Assembly: GCF_000469155.1 (NCBI RefSeq)
Contig: NZ_AWXE01000004.1
Span: forward strand, 186,001 to 250,000
DNA length: 64,000 nt
Source: Candidatus Micropelagos thuwalensis
GTDB lineage: Bacteria > Pseudomonadota > Alphaproteobacteria > RS24
Direction: 5' to 3'
Below the pieces are notes generated by a model, which was given only the letters and a program-made list of their open reading frames with translations, searched no databases and had not been told where the DNA came from. Shown piece after piece: positions 16,980 through 23,928 of the stretch. The position numbers and the translations under genes were made by a program. Position 1 is the stretch's first letter. Each line of letters starts with the position of its first letter.

Positions 16980-17696
16980 ATGTCAGTTAAATATCAAACT
17001 AAGCCCGAAGTTGAAGAGCTGATAACTGATAATTTACGGCTGGTGCAGTCTATTGCCTGGCATCTCCATGCACGGGTCAGCAAAGTCATCGAAATAGACG
17101 ACCTGGTTCAAATTGGCTATTACGGATTGGTTACCGCAGCCCAAAAATACACCCCGCAAGAAGGGGTTAATTTTTCCAATTATGCCAGTCTGCGCATTCG
17201 TGGTGCGATGGTTGACCACCTCAGAAAAAATTCAAATCTTTGTCGCACCACTATTAAAATGCAACAAAGATTTAATCACGCTGAACAAAAACTCATCAAG
17301 CTTCACGGGCGCCAACCAGAGCAAGCAGAGATTGCAGATGAAATGGCAATCTCACTTTCTGAATTGCAGGAATGGCGTAAGAATTTCGCCGCTAATCATC
17401 ATGAGTCCATGGATCAGGTTTATGATGATTTTTCTATAATTTTTGCATCGAACACCAACGACCCCGAGGAAGAGTTACAAAATAAAGACCTTAAAAAACT
17501 TCTTATTGAAGCACTGAAAAAACTCCCAGAAAAAATGGCACTGGTGATACAACTTTATTATGTTGAAGAACTCAATGTATATGAAATCGCCGAAGTTCTG
17601 GAAGTAACAATTGGGCGTGTATCTCAAATCAAGTCCGAGGCAATCAAAAAACTCCGCACCCATATTGCGGAAGCGCAATCCCCAGGCTTTGAATAA
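16980..17696 (+). CDS. fliA: Flagellar sigma factor FliA (sigma-28)
   Basis: FliA directs RNA polymerase to late flagellar promoters. Region 2 is clear (DNLRLVQSIAWHLHARVSKV, then IDDLVQIGYYGLVTAAQKYT and NYASLRIRGAMVDHLRK), region 3 follows, and region 4 ends with YYVEELNVYEIAEVLEVTIG and RVSQIKSEAIKKLR as a helix-turn-helix. The 238-residue length is typical. It is held by FlgM, encoded at 9284-9577. It starts 14 bp after flhG in the same operon, so its own expression is placed under the sigma-54 promoter ahead of flhA. Confidence 0.93.
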   Translation: MSVKYQTKPEVEELITDNLRLVQSIAWHLHARVSKVIEIDDLVQIGYYGLVTAAQKYTPQEGVNFSNYASLRIRGAMVDHLRKNSNLCRTTIKMQQRFNHAEQKLIKLHGRQPEQAEIADEMAISLSELQEWRKNFAANHHESMDQVYDDFSIIFASNTNDPEEELQNKDLKKLLIEALKKLPEKMALVIQLYYVEELNVYEIAEVLEVTIGRVSQIKSEAIKKLRTHIAEAQSPGFE

Positions 17697-17712
17697 ATTT
17701 TGAGGGGCCTGG

Positions 17713-18120
17713 ATGAGCGCAGACCTTCAACAGATTAGAACGATCCACATGACTGTTCAAACAGCCGAAAAGCGTTTGCTCGGTTATAAGGCTGAGGCAG
17801 AATTAAATTTGAGTTGCACATTGGTTAATATTGCGCGTGGTAATTGCTCAGTGAGCATTTATCCAATCGCAGATTTTGCAACCCCGTCCGGCAAGCTTGA
17901 AATAGAAATCCGTCGGCCTGTTATGAATTTAGCTTTCAATCTCCAACAAACCTCGTTTGACAGGCTGTGCGAAGCTTTATCCTATCACCAGCCGCGACCT
18001 GTCGACTTGATGATTTTACTCGATAACGCATTGACTGTGACAATTGACGGTGACCTGTCAATTCAAGAAAAAGAAATTCATCAGATTAGAGATTTAAGCT
18101 GGCGTATTCCGCTGTGTTAA
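17713..18120 (+). CDS. Unknown protein at the end of the flhA-fliA operon
   Basis: I do not recognise this 135-residue protein. It is soluble, without signal peptide or membrane span, and appears mixed alpha/beta with hydrophobic strands (LMILLDNALTVTIDGDLS). A GAGGGGCCT ribosome site and a 16-bp gap after fliA show it is co-transcribed. Position suggests a flagellar regulator or assembly factor. The beta-rich middle and the size leave room for a PilZ-like fold, but the RxxxR and DxSxxG motifs are absent, so I do not assign it. Confidence 0.7.
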   Translation: MSADLQQIRTIHMTVQTAEKRLLGYKAEAELNLSCTLVNIARGNCSVSIYPIADFATPSGKLEIEIRRPVMNLAFNLQQTSFDRLCEALSYHQPRPVDLMILLDNALTVTIDGDLSIQEKEIHQIRDLSWRIPLC

Positions 18121-18139
18121 ACCTATTTTTCAAAAATTA

Positions 18140-18928
18140 TTAGTCAATTAGACGTCGGATCATATCAACATCAGCTTGCATAATTCGTGATGATCCTGAA
18201 AATGCCTGCTGGGCGCGTAAAAGCCGAGCAATCTCATTTGTTGTATCTACATTTGCGGCTTCAAGAGCTCCTGACTGGATAGAACCGGTTCCTGTTGCAC
18301 TGTCTTGCGGCGCAGACACAACCGGTTGGCCTGACTCAGGCGTCACAATATAATTAGTATTGCCGTCATTACGCAGCTTTGTCTCATCTTTGAAAGTTGA
18401 AAGACCAACTGTAGCAACTTTTACGGAGACACCCTGACCATAATCCACTTGGATTGATCCATTAGCAGCGACATTAATAGCTGAAAGGCGCCTTATATTT
18501 TCTTCACTATCAACAACAGTAAATGGAATCTTAACTTCATTGTTCTCTTCATCAAGATATTTAAAGCCATCCATCGTAACCAACTCGCCTTCATTAGTTA
18601 AATTTATAGAACCGTTACGTGTGTATTTAATTTCATCCGGGTTATTTGGGTTTTTAATAGCAAAAAACCCTTCACCATTAATCGCCAAATCAAGAGCTGC
18701 ATTAGTCATAATAAATGAGCCTTGCTGATGAGCGCGTCTTGGTTCAAGCCTTTGGACACCATTGCCGAGCTGCAAATTTGATGTCCGATTTTTCTCTGTA
18801 GCGTAAATATCTTCAAAAATAGTATCACTGCGCTTAAAGGAGACGGTTCCCGCATTAGCAATATTATTCGAGATTACCGCAATATCTTGGAGCGCTGCGT
18901 TCATTCCTGATTTGTATATAGCAACCAT
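18140..18928 (-). CDS. Orphan FlgE/F/G-family rod or hook protein
   Basis: The 262-residue product has the axial-protein N-terminal box (VISNNIANAGTVSFKRSDTI), a central AINGEGFFAI followed by YTRNGSINLTNEGELV, and a C-terminal box (SGALEAANVDTTNEIARLLR). It is a flagellar axial protein by family, but genes assigned to flgB, flgC, flgE, flgF and flgG already lie in the window, so this is an extra member. It stands alone, facing the fliA operon tail to tail, with its own sigma-54 type promoter. It may be the true FlgF or a lineage-specific rod extension; phylogeny would decide. Confidence 0.85.
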   Translation of the reverse strand: MVAIYKSGMNAALQDIAVISNNIANAGTVSFKRSDTIFEDIYATEKNRTSNLQLGNGVQRLEPRRAHQQGSFIMTNAALDLAINGEGFFAIKNPNNPDEIKYTRNGSINLTNEGELVTMDGFKYLDEENNEVKIPFTVVDSEENIRRLSAINVAANGSIQVDYGQGVSVKVATVGLSTFKDETKLRNDGNTNYIVTPESGQPVVSAPQDSATGTGSIQSGALEAANVDTTNEIARLLRAQQAFSGSSRIMQADVDMIRRLID

Positions 18929-18957
18929 GTTTCTGTCCTATTAATTCAGCTAAAAAG

Positions 18958-18974
18958 TTCAAATTTCGTGCCAA
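18958..18974 (-). promoter_or_regulatory. Sigma-54-like promoter of the orphan rod/hook gene
   Basis: The minus strand reads TTGGCACGAAATTTGAA. The -24 element is perfect; the -12 element lacks the usual GC (TTGAA for TTGCA), so activity is less certain. It lies 30 bp before the start at 18928. The same element-to-start distance at the other flagellar sites supports it. Confidence 0.5.
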
Positions 18975-19063
18975 AGTGATTTTTCTGGAGAATTTAATCT
19001 TTGTTGATTTCTTTATTCATTTTTGCTTTAAAAAAAGCTGAGATTTCGTCTTTAGGTGTAACT

Positions 19064-19450
19064 ATGTCAAACAGTTCTCGTGCTTTAGTCCCCATTGAGA
19101 AGAAGTTACCGTCCTTACGTCGTAAGAAGCGTAAGAAGGGTGATGCCTTTGCACTTGTCGAAAAGGACGTTTTTCTCCGCGACAGAGCAATGGTTCGCCG
19201 CTATTTACCTGATATTCTTGGAAAAGTTCTTGCACGAGTATGGATTGATGTGGACTTTCATGATTTATTTTCTGAAGACCCGCAAAGGACACTTGAGGAT
19301 AATGGCGTCCATCTTCCTGATAATATGTATCTAGAGTTCCAAAAACCTGACTCTGATCGCCCCCGTATTGTCGTTTACGAGCAAAAACCGAATTCAAAAT
19401 TTAAAGTTCGGGTGTTTTATTTACAGCTCGTTATGATGGCCGGCAGGTGA
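19064..19450 (+). CDS. Small protein with NHLP/nitrile-hydratase-like segment
   Basis: The protein is 128 residues from ATG 19064 (MSNSSRALVP); an upstream in-frame ATG at 19001 seems less likely. The first 30 residues are very basic (LRRKKRKKGD). The second half (RVWIDVDFHDLFSEDPQRTL, then EDNGVHLPDNMYLEF) resembles the NHLP leader and nitrile-hydratase alpha N-terminal pattern, in which a D-F is followed by DP..L...G..LP. No RiPP-modifying enzyme lies nearby. Its stop overlaps the start of the Sel1-repeat gene (TGATG). The family link is my pattern reading and needs a profile search. Confidence 0.55.
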   Translation: MSNSSRALVPIEKKLPSLRRKKRKKGDAFALVEKDVFLRDRAMVRRYLPDILGKVLARVWIDVDFHDLFSEDPQRTLEDNGVHLPDNMYLEFQKPDSDRPRIVVYEQKPNSKFKVRVFYLQLVMMAGR

Positions 19451-20085
19451 TGCGCGCCCTTTTTTTAGGACTTTTACTAGCATGTACAGTTAATTTTCCT
19501 GTATTGAGCGACAGTCATAAAAGCGTGCTTCCACATAAAGTTATTGACCCTGACAAGGCCTACCGCGTCGCCGTCGAAGCCGTCAGAGATAAAAAATACA
19601 CCATTGCAGTTGAGCATTTTGAAATGCTAGCTGAACAATCCCAATATGACGCCCAGTATAATCTTGCCCTTTTATTGAAGCAGGGGCTTGGAATTCCGCA
19701 AAATTACCCCGAAGCCCTGAAATGGACATGGCTAGCTCATCTTGGTGGTGTTAAGAAAGCTCAAGGGCTCGCAGATATGCTATTAGATCTTGTGCCTGAA
19801 AAGCGACAAGACAAAACCCGCGATCAGGTCTCAGACATTTTAACTGAACGTATCGAGTCAGGTGATTTAAACGCTCTGACACAATTTGCCAGATTTCACT
19901 TAGATGTCCTTGTCGAGCCAGATTATGAAACCGCTTATAGTTGGTATTCTGTCGCCGCCGCCTTCAAAATGCCTGGCGGTATTAGAGGGCGTGAAGACGT
20001 CATTGACGAGGTTGACCCCGAAAAACTGGTCGAGTTGCAGGACGAAGCCACCGAAATTTTTAAAAATCTTACTTCTCCTGAGTAA
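19450..20085 (+). CDS. Secreted Sel1/TPR-repeat protein
   Basis: The 211-residue protein starts at ATG 19450 within the TGATG junction with the preceding gene; a GTG start at 19447 would add one residue. The signal peptide runs to about residue 22. Sel1-like repeats follow: AQYNLALLLKQGLGIPQNYP then EALKWTWLAHLGG, and later DYETAYSWYSVAAAF. Sel1 proteins act as adaptors in the envelope. With the preceding gene it forms a two-gene unit next to the flagellar cluster. The exact partner is unknown. Confidence 0.75.
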   Translation: MRALFLGLLLACTVNFPVLSDSHKSVLPHKVIDPDKAYRVAVEAVRDKKYTIAVEHFEMLAEQSQYDAQYNLALLLKQGLGIPQNYPEALKWTWLAHLGGVKKAQGLADMLLDLVPEKRQDKTRDQVSDILTERIESGDLNALTQFARFHLDVLVEPDYETAYSWYSVAAAFKMPGGIRGREDVIDEVDPEKLVELQDEATEIFKNLTSPE

Positions 20086-20126
20086 CCAAAGCAGTCTAAA
20101 ATAAGCTAATGCTTAAGGAGTAAATT

Positions 20127-20327
20127 ATGCTTGTAAAAGTTCAATGGATTATTGACGGTGTTGCCGAAATGGAAGCCGATTCACTTGAAGAAGCCGAGCT
20201 TATCGTCAATGAAACACTCAATAAAGTTGTCGCGGAGAACCCTGTCATTTTTGAAAAGCTCGGCGCACGCGCTATCCAAGGCAAAGGTTATCTTGCTGGA
20301 TCGGATGAAATTTCAGAGGAAGAATAA
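20127..20327 (+). CDS. Small acidic protein, unknown function
   Basis: This 66-residue protein has an excellent ribosome site (TAAGGAGT) seven bases before ATG 20127. It opens with a beta strand (MLVKVQWIIDGVAEMEADSL), then a helix, and ends in acidic residues. There is no signal peptide. It lies 41 bp after the Sel1 gene and 1 bp before the next small gene. Regular codon use and the ribosome site support a real gene; I cannot name the family. Confidence 0.65.
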   Translation: MLVKVQWIIDGVAEMEADSLEEAELIVNETLNKVVAENPVIFEKLGARAIQGKGYLAGSDEISEEE

Positions 20328-20328
20328 A

Positions 20329-20607
20329 ATGCGTTTAGTTAGATGGGTGGGGGCGATTTATTATGTGGCACTGTGCTTTGTGGCACTGAGTTTGGCGGTA
20401 ACGCAAGTTTCTGCAGCAGGGAAAACTTACAAATCTTCGAAAGACGAAGAAAAACCAGAATATGAAATTTGCAGACTCAAAGAGTTGTTAAGGGAAGAGG
20501 AAGGCAATAGCTGCGTCTATTCCCGCCAAAGCGGGGGAAGAGAAGTCGTCATTAAAATTGACAATAGCGTTATATGCCAAGCTCAATTCCGATGTAAAAA
20601 AGAATAA
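20329..20607 (+). CDS. Small secreted cysteine-containing protein, unknown function
   Basis: From ATG 20329 the frame gives 92 residues: a basic head (MRLVRWVG), a hydrophobic signal segment ending near VSAAG, and a short mature part with four cysteines (EYEICRLKELLREEEGNSC, then NSVICQAQFRC). Paired cysteines suggest one or two disulphides in the periplasm. The start lies 1 bp after the stop of the preceding small gene. A longer in-frame reading upstream overlaps that gene and is unlikely. Confidence 0.6.
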   Translation: MRLVRWVGAIYYVALCFVALSLAVTQVSAAGKTYKSSKDEEKPEYEICRLKELLREEEGNSCVYSRQSGGREVVIKIDNSVICQAQFRCKKE

Positions 20608-20719
20608 ATTTATTCACAATTTGACTACACCTCATGTCGTCTATGCACGCACGGGTTATCCGAATCGTTTTCTAAAGTGGTATATTGGTATCCTAATCGA
20701 ACCAAAGATTGGGAAAAAA

Positions 20720-21343
20720 ATGCTAATAATCAATATGCGTGAAAAGCGTTCACAAAGAGGACGGATAAACTTTTTTCATCTAGCCAGTATTTTTGGCTTG
20801 CTTGTTATTTTGTTACTGAGCGTTATCAATAAATCCAGCGCTCAACAGGTAAATCAAGTTGAAACCCTTACCGAAAGCGAAGTAGTTAAAATTGCCAGCC
20901 GATGGTTTGGCATGTCATCAGAGTCAGTAGCTGAGGTCATGGATGTTATTTTTAACAAGCATGGCGGGCCTTCCGCTTATATTCGTGGCGAAGAAGCTGG
21001 GGGTGCTTTTGTTTTAGGCGCCCGGTATGGGCGCGGTGAACTGGTTATGTCAGACGGGCACACCGAACCTGTTTATTGGCGTGGCCCGACGATTGGCCCC
21101 GATTATGGCGGTAATGCTGCTAAAACATTTACGCTGATTTATAATCTGCAAAACCCTGAAGATTTGTTCCGTCGCTATCCAGGTGTGGATGGCTCGGCAT
21201 TTTTCATTGCAGGTCTGGCGGTTAATTTTCAGGAACGTGGTGAGGTTATTTTAGCGCCCATCCGAGCAGGTGTTGGCGGGCGTTTAGGGGTTAATGTGGG
21301 TTATCTCAAATATTCGCGTGAACCCGGCAAGATACCTTTTTAA
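20720..21343 (+). CDS. eipA: EipA-family (DUF1134) envelope protein
   Basis: EipA proteins are alphaproteobacterial periplasmic proteins required for envelope integrity in Brucella and Caulobacter. The signature is clear: GGAFVLGARYGRGEL, VYWRGPTIGPDYGGNAAKTF, YNLQNPEDLFRRYPGVDGSA, and the C-terminal ILAPIRAGVGGRLGVNVGYL ending KYSREPGKIPF. I choose ATG 20720 (GGGA six bases ahead); ATG 20735 is possible, and the longer in-frame reading from 20558 overlaps the previous gene. A signal/anchor segment spans about residues 18-37. It converges on the next gene with a 4-bp overlap of the ends. Confidence 0.88.
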   Translation: MLIINMREKRSQRGRINFFHLASIFGLLVILLLSVINKSSAQQVNQVETLTESEVVKIASRWFGMSSESVAEVMDVIFNKHGGPSAYIRGEEAGGAFVLGARYGRGELVMSDGHTEPVYWRGPTIGPDYGGNAAKTFTLIYNLQNPEDLFRRYPGVDGSAFFIAGLAVNFQERGEVILAPIRAGVGGRLGVNVGYLKYSREPGKIPF

Positions 21344-21744
21344 TTTTTTTGCGTCTTCAGTCGAACACGTCCGATTTCTTGACCGGTCTTCATATTCACC
21401 AACAATAGAAAATCGCCTTCAGCATCGCGCAGATGTAGGATAATTTTTCTGTCATTGATTTCAGTCGCCATGAGTGCCGCCCCCTCGGGGACATTGATAA
21501 TATTTTCAAAGCCCGGTTCGCTTATGGATATTTTTCCATTTATGGTTTCAGGTCTTGGGGATGGTGAGTCATCCGTGACGCGTTTGATAATCGTACCGAC
21601 AACCACGGCAAGACCGCCAACCAAAAGGATACCCAGCACAATAACCGTGATGAGCAACGCCCGGACACAACCTGTCCGTTCAGGCATATCTATTGTTGTT
21701 TCTGCATTTTCATTGGCGGCGTTTTCTGGTTTATTCTGAGTCAT
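21340..21744 (-). CDS. Single-pass membrane protein (DUF6476-like)
   Basis: The 134-residue protein has a cytoplasmic N-terminus rich in Asn and Glu, one membrane span (about residues 29-52) and a periplasmic C-terminal beta domain ending LLVNMKTGQEIGRVRLK. Proteins of this layout next to an RluA-family gene are common in alphaproteobacteria, and I believe the family is DUF6476, though I could not check. Its start codon overlaps the rluD start on the opposite strand (shared CATG at 21742-21745). Confidence 0.7.
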   Translation of the reverse strand: MTQNKPENAANENAETTIDMPERTGCVRALLITVIVLGILLVGGLAVVVGTIIKRVTDDSPSPRPETINGKISISEPGFENIINVPEGAALMATEINDRKIILHLRDAEGDFLLLVNMKTGQEIGRVRLKTQKN

Positions 21745-22756
21745 GTCCGATACCTGTTTTACCTACATCACCACAAATGATGATGACGGCAAACGTCTAG
21801 ATGCTTTACTGGCTTCTCAGCTTGAGTTTTCTCGCGCCCGCCTGCAAGGGCTAATCCGTGAAGGTCAGGTTATCGTGATACGCCAGCAACAGGAACACAC
21901 CATAAAAGACCCTTCATGGCGGGTCAAACCCGAAGACGAAATCACCCTCACCTTACCGCCGTTAAAAGACAGTTCGGTCAAGCCCGAAGACATCGCACTG
22001 GATATCCTGTTTGAGGATGACAGCGTCATCGTGATTAACAAAGCAGCGGGGCTGGTCGTGCATCCCGCGCCGGGCAGTCCGGACGGGACGCTGGTAAATG
22101 CCCTTCTCGCGCATTGCGGGGACAGCCTTTCCGGTATTGGCGGGGAGAAGCGCCCCGGCATTGTGCATCGCCTCGATAAAGATACAAGCGGCGTGATGAT
22201 TGCCGCCAAAACTGACAATGCCCATAACGCACTGGCAGAACAGTTTGCCGCCCATGGGCGCGATGGGCGGTTACAACGGCGCTATCAGGCATTGGTCTGG
22301 GGGCAAGTTATGCCTCCAGTCGGACGTGTTGAGGCGGCCTTGGCGCGCCATCCAACCAACCGCAAGAAAATGGCTGTTTCGCATCACGAAACCGCGCGCT
22401 TTGCCGCAACGGACTACACCGCGCTCCATAACTGGACGCATGTTCCCATTTCAAACCTTACCTGCATACTTGAGACCGGGCGCACGCATCAGATAAGGGT
22501 GCATATGGCGCATATCGGGCATCCAGTGATTGGTGACGAGATGTATGGCAGCAGCCAGCGCAGTCGCCTCAATACGCTACCCGAAAAAACCGCCGCGACC
22601 ATTGCCGCACTCGGACGACAAGCGTTACATGCGGAATTACTGGGTTTTGAGCATCCCGAAACGCAAGAACCCATGACCTTCACCGCCGCCCTACCCGCCG
22701 ATATGCAAGCCGTGCTGGACGTGCTGAATGAGGGTGAAACACACCCCGACGACTAA
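21743..22756 (+). CDS. rluD: RluA/RluD-family 23S rRNA pseudouridine synthase
   Basis: The enzyme converts uridines in 23S rRNA to pseudouridine. An N-terminal S4 domain (DDDGKRLDALLASQLEFSRA, then RLQGLIREGQVIV) is followed by the catalytic domain with VNKAAGLVVHPAPG and the active-site HRLDKDTSGVMI containing the essential Asp (about residue 142). The later RTHQIRVHMAHIGHPVIGDE is also typical. Length is 337 residues. RluA, RluC and RluD are hard to tell apart by eye; the S4 domain favours RluC/RluD. It is followed 40 bp later by rpoH. Confidence 0.9.
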   Translation: MSDTCFTYITTNDDDGKRLDALLASQLEFSRARLQGLIREGQVIVIRQQQEHTIKDPSWRVKPEDEITLTLPPLKDSSVKPEDIALDILFEDDSVIVINKAAGLVVHPAPGSPDGTLVNALLAHCGDSLSGIGGEKRPGIVHRLDKDTSGVMIAAKTDNAHNALAEQFAAHGRDGRLQRRYQALVWGQVMPPVGRVEAALARHPTNRKKMAVSHHETARFAATDYTALHNWTHVPISNLTCILETGRTHQIRVHMAHIGHPVIGDEMYGSSQRSRLNTLPEKTAATIAALGRQALHAELLGFEHPETQEPMTFTAALPADMQAVLDVLNEGETHPDD

Positions 22757-22759
22757 CCC

Positions 22760-22795
22760 CTTGTTTTAGGGCGGTTTATTCTCCATATATGGAGA
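22760..22795 (+). promoter_or_regulatory. rpoH leader: sigma-32-like promoter and SD-covering palindrome
   Basis: CTTGTTT at 22760-22766, a 14-bp spacer and CTCCATAT at 22781-22788 resemble the heat-shock promoter pattern CTTGAAA-N13-15-CCCCATNT. The last part is also a perfect 16-bp palindrome, TCTCCATATATGGAGA (22780-22795), whose right arm contains the rpoH Shine-Dalgarno GGAG. In a longer transcript it could fold and hide the ribosome site. The two readings exclude each other on a single RNA, since the promoter would start the RNA almost at the start codon. Confidence 0.5.
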
Positions 22796-22796
22796 T

Positions 22797-23762
22797 ATGA
22801 CGGATATTGTTAAAAAACCTGCTGAAGCAGTCAAAAAGCCGGAGAAACCGGCGCGTTCCACCGCGCTGACAGCCAGCCTGTCGCCGGATGGTAGTCTGTC
22901 GCGTTATTTACGCGAAATCCGAAAATATCCGATGCTGGAAGCCCAGCAGGAATATATGCTGGCGAAGCGCTTTGCCGACCATCAAGACACCGACGCCGCG
23001 CACCAGCTTGTTACCAGTCATTTGCGCCTTGTTGCCAAAATCGCTATGGGCTATCGCGGCTATGGCCTGCCTCTTGGTGAGGTTATTCAAGAAGGCAATA
23101 TCGGCCTGATGCAGGCGGTCAAAAAGTTCGATGCCGAACGTGGTTTCCGGCTGGCGACCTATGCGATGTGGTGGATACGCGCCTCCATACAGGAATATAT
23201 TCTGCGGAGCTGGTCGCTGGTGAAAATCGGCACAACGGCGGCACAAAAGAAACTGTTTTTCAATTTGCGAAAGGTCAAAGGCCAAATTGATGCGATTGAT
23301 GGGGGGCAACTCACCCCTGAGCAGGTCAAGGAAATCTCGGATCGTCTGAATGTATCGCCAGAGGATGTCCAGCAGATGGACGGGCGCATGTCCGGCAGTG
23401 ATCGCTCGCTCAACGCGCCGATTGCACAGGGCGAGGATGAGAGCGGCGAGTGGCAGGACTGGCTGGAAGATGACCGTGATGACCCCGAAACCGCGCTTGT
23501 CGTCAGTGATGAAATGGATGTGCGCCGCGAGATGATGCAACAGGCGATGTCGGTGCTGAATGACCGCGAGATTGATATTCTAACAGCGCGCCGCCTGAGC
23601 GAACCCGCCGCCACGCTGGAAGAACTGAGCCAGAAACATGATGTGAGCCGTGAGCGCATCCGCCAGATTGAAACCCGCGCCTTTGAAAAACTCCGCGACG
23701 CCATGGTCGCCAATAACGCATCCCAAAATAGCGACGTCATCGAAGGCGAAGTAATTGGGTGA
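22797..23762 (+). CDS. rpoH: Heat-shock sigma factor RpoH (sigma-32)
   Basis: RpoH directs transcription of chaperone and protease genes. Region 1.2 (SLSRYLREIRKYPMLEAQQE) is followed by region 2 (HLRLVAKIAMGYRGYGLPLG, then EVIQEGNIGLMQAVKKFDAE and TYAMWWIRASIQEYILRSWS). The RpoH-specific segment SLVKIGTTAAQKKLFFNLRK is present and diagnostic. Region 4 ends in ATLEELSQKHDVSRERIRQI. The length of 321 residues is slightly over the typical 290-300. The upstream leader carries possible heat control signals. Alphaproteobacteria often have more than one rpoH; only one is here. Confidence 0.95.
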   Translation: MTDIVKKPAEAVKKPEKPARSTALTASLSPDGSLSRYLREIRKYPMLEAQQEYMLAKRFADHQDTDAAHQLVTSHLRLVAKIAMGYRGYGLPLGEVIQEGNIGLMQAVKKFDAERGFRLATYAMWWIRASIQEYILRSWSLVKIGTTAAQKKLFFNLRKVKGQIDAIDGGQLTPEQVKEISDRLNVSPEDVQQMDGRMSGSDRSLNAPIAQGEDESGEWQDWLEDDRDDPETALVVSDEMDVRREMMQQAMSVLNDREIDILTARRLSEPAATLEELSQKHDVSRERIRQIETRAFEKLRDAMVANNASQNSDVIEGEVIG

Positions 23763-23928
23763 GGTTACTACTCAGCCGCAATATATGAAACTAAAGGTTT
23801 ATCATCGTATGTTCTGTTATCCAGAACTCTACCATTTTTCTTTTTCTGAACACCCCCTCTTGCATCGCTTTCGTGGTTTTGGCATGCTCCAGTAATCAAA
23901 AAACAAAAGAATCCCACAAGGACACATC
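23763..23928 (+). other. Intergenic region with a small inverted repeat
   Basis: There are 166 bp between rpoH and the symporter gene. A 6-bp stem GTTCTG/CAGAAC (23811-23826, loop TTATC) is followed by TTTTTCTTTTT, which could act as a weak terminator for rpoH. A TTGGCAT sequence near 23876 lacks a -12 partner. I see no RNA gene or further ORF. Confidence 0.35.

Noticed and set aside
19001-19063. Upstream start of the NHLP-like gene
   Set aside because: Hydrophobic lead without a good ribosome site; ATG 19064 gives a more plausible protein, although a signal-like lead cannot be fully excluded.
23870-23895. Possible sigma-54 element before the symporter
   Set aside because: TTGGCAT is present but there is no GC at the -12 position.
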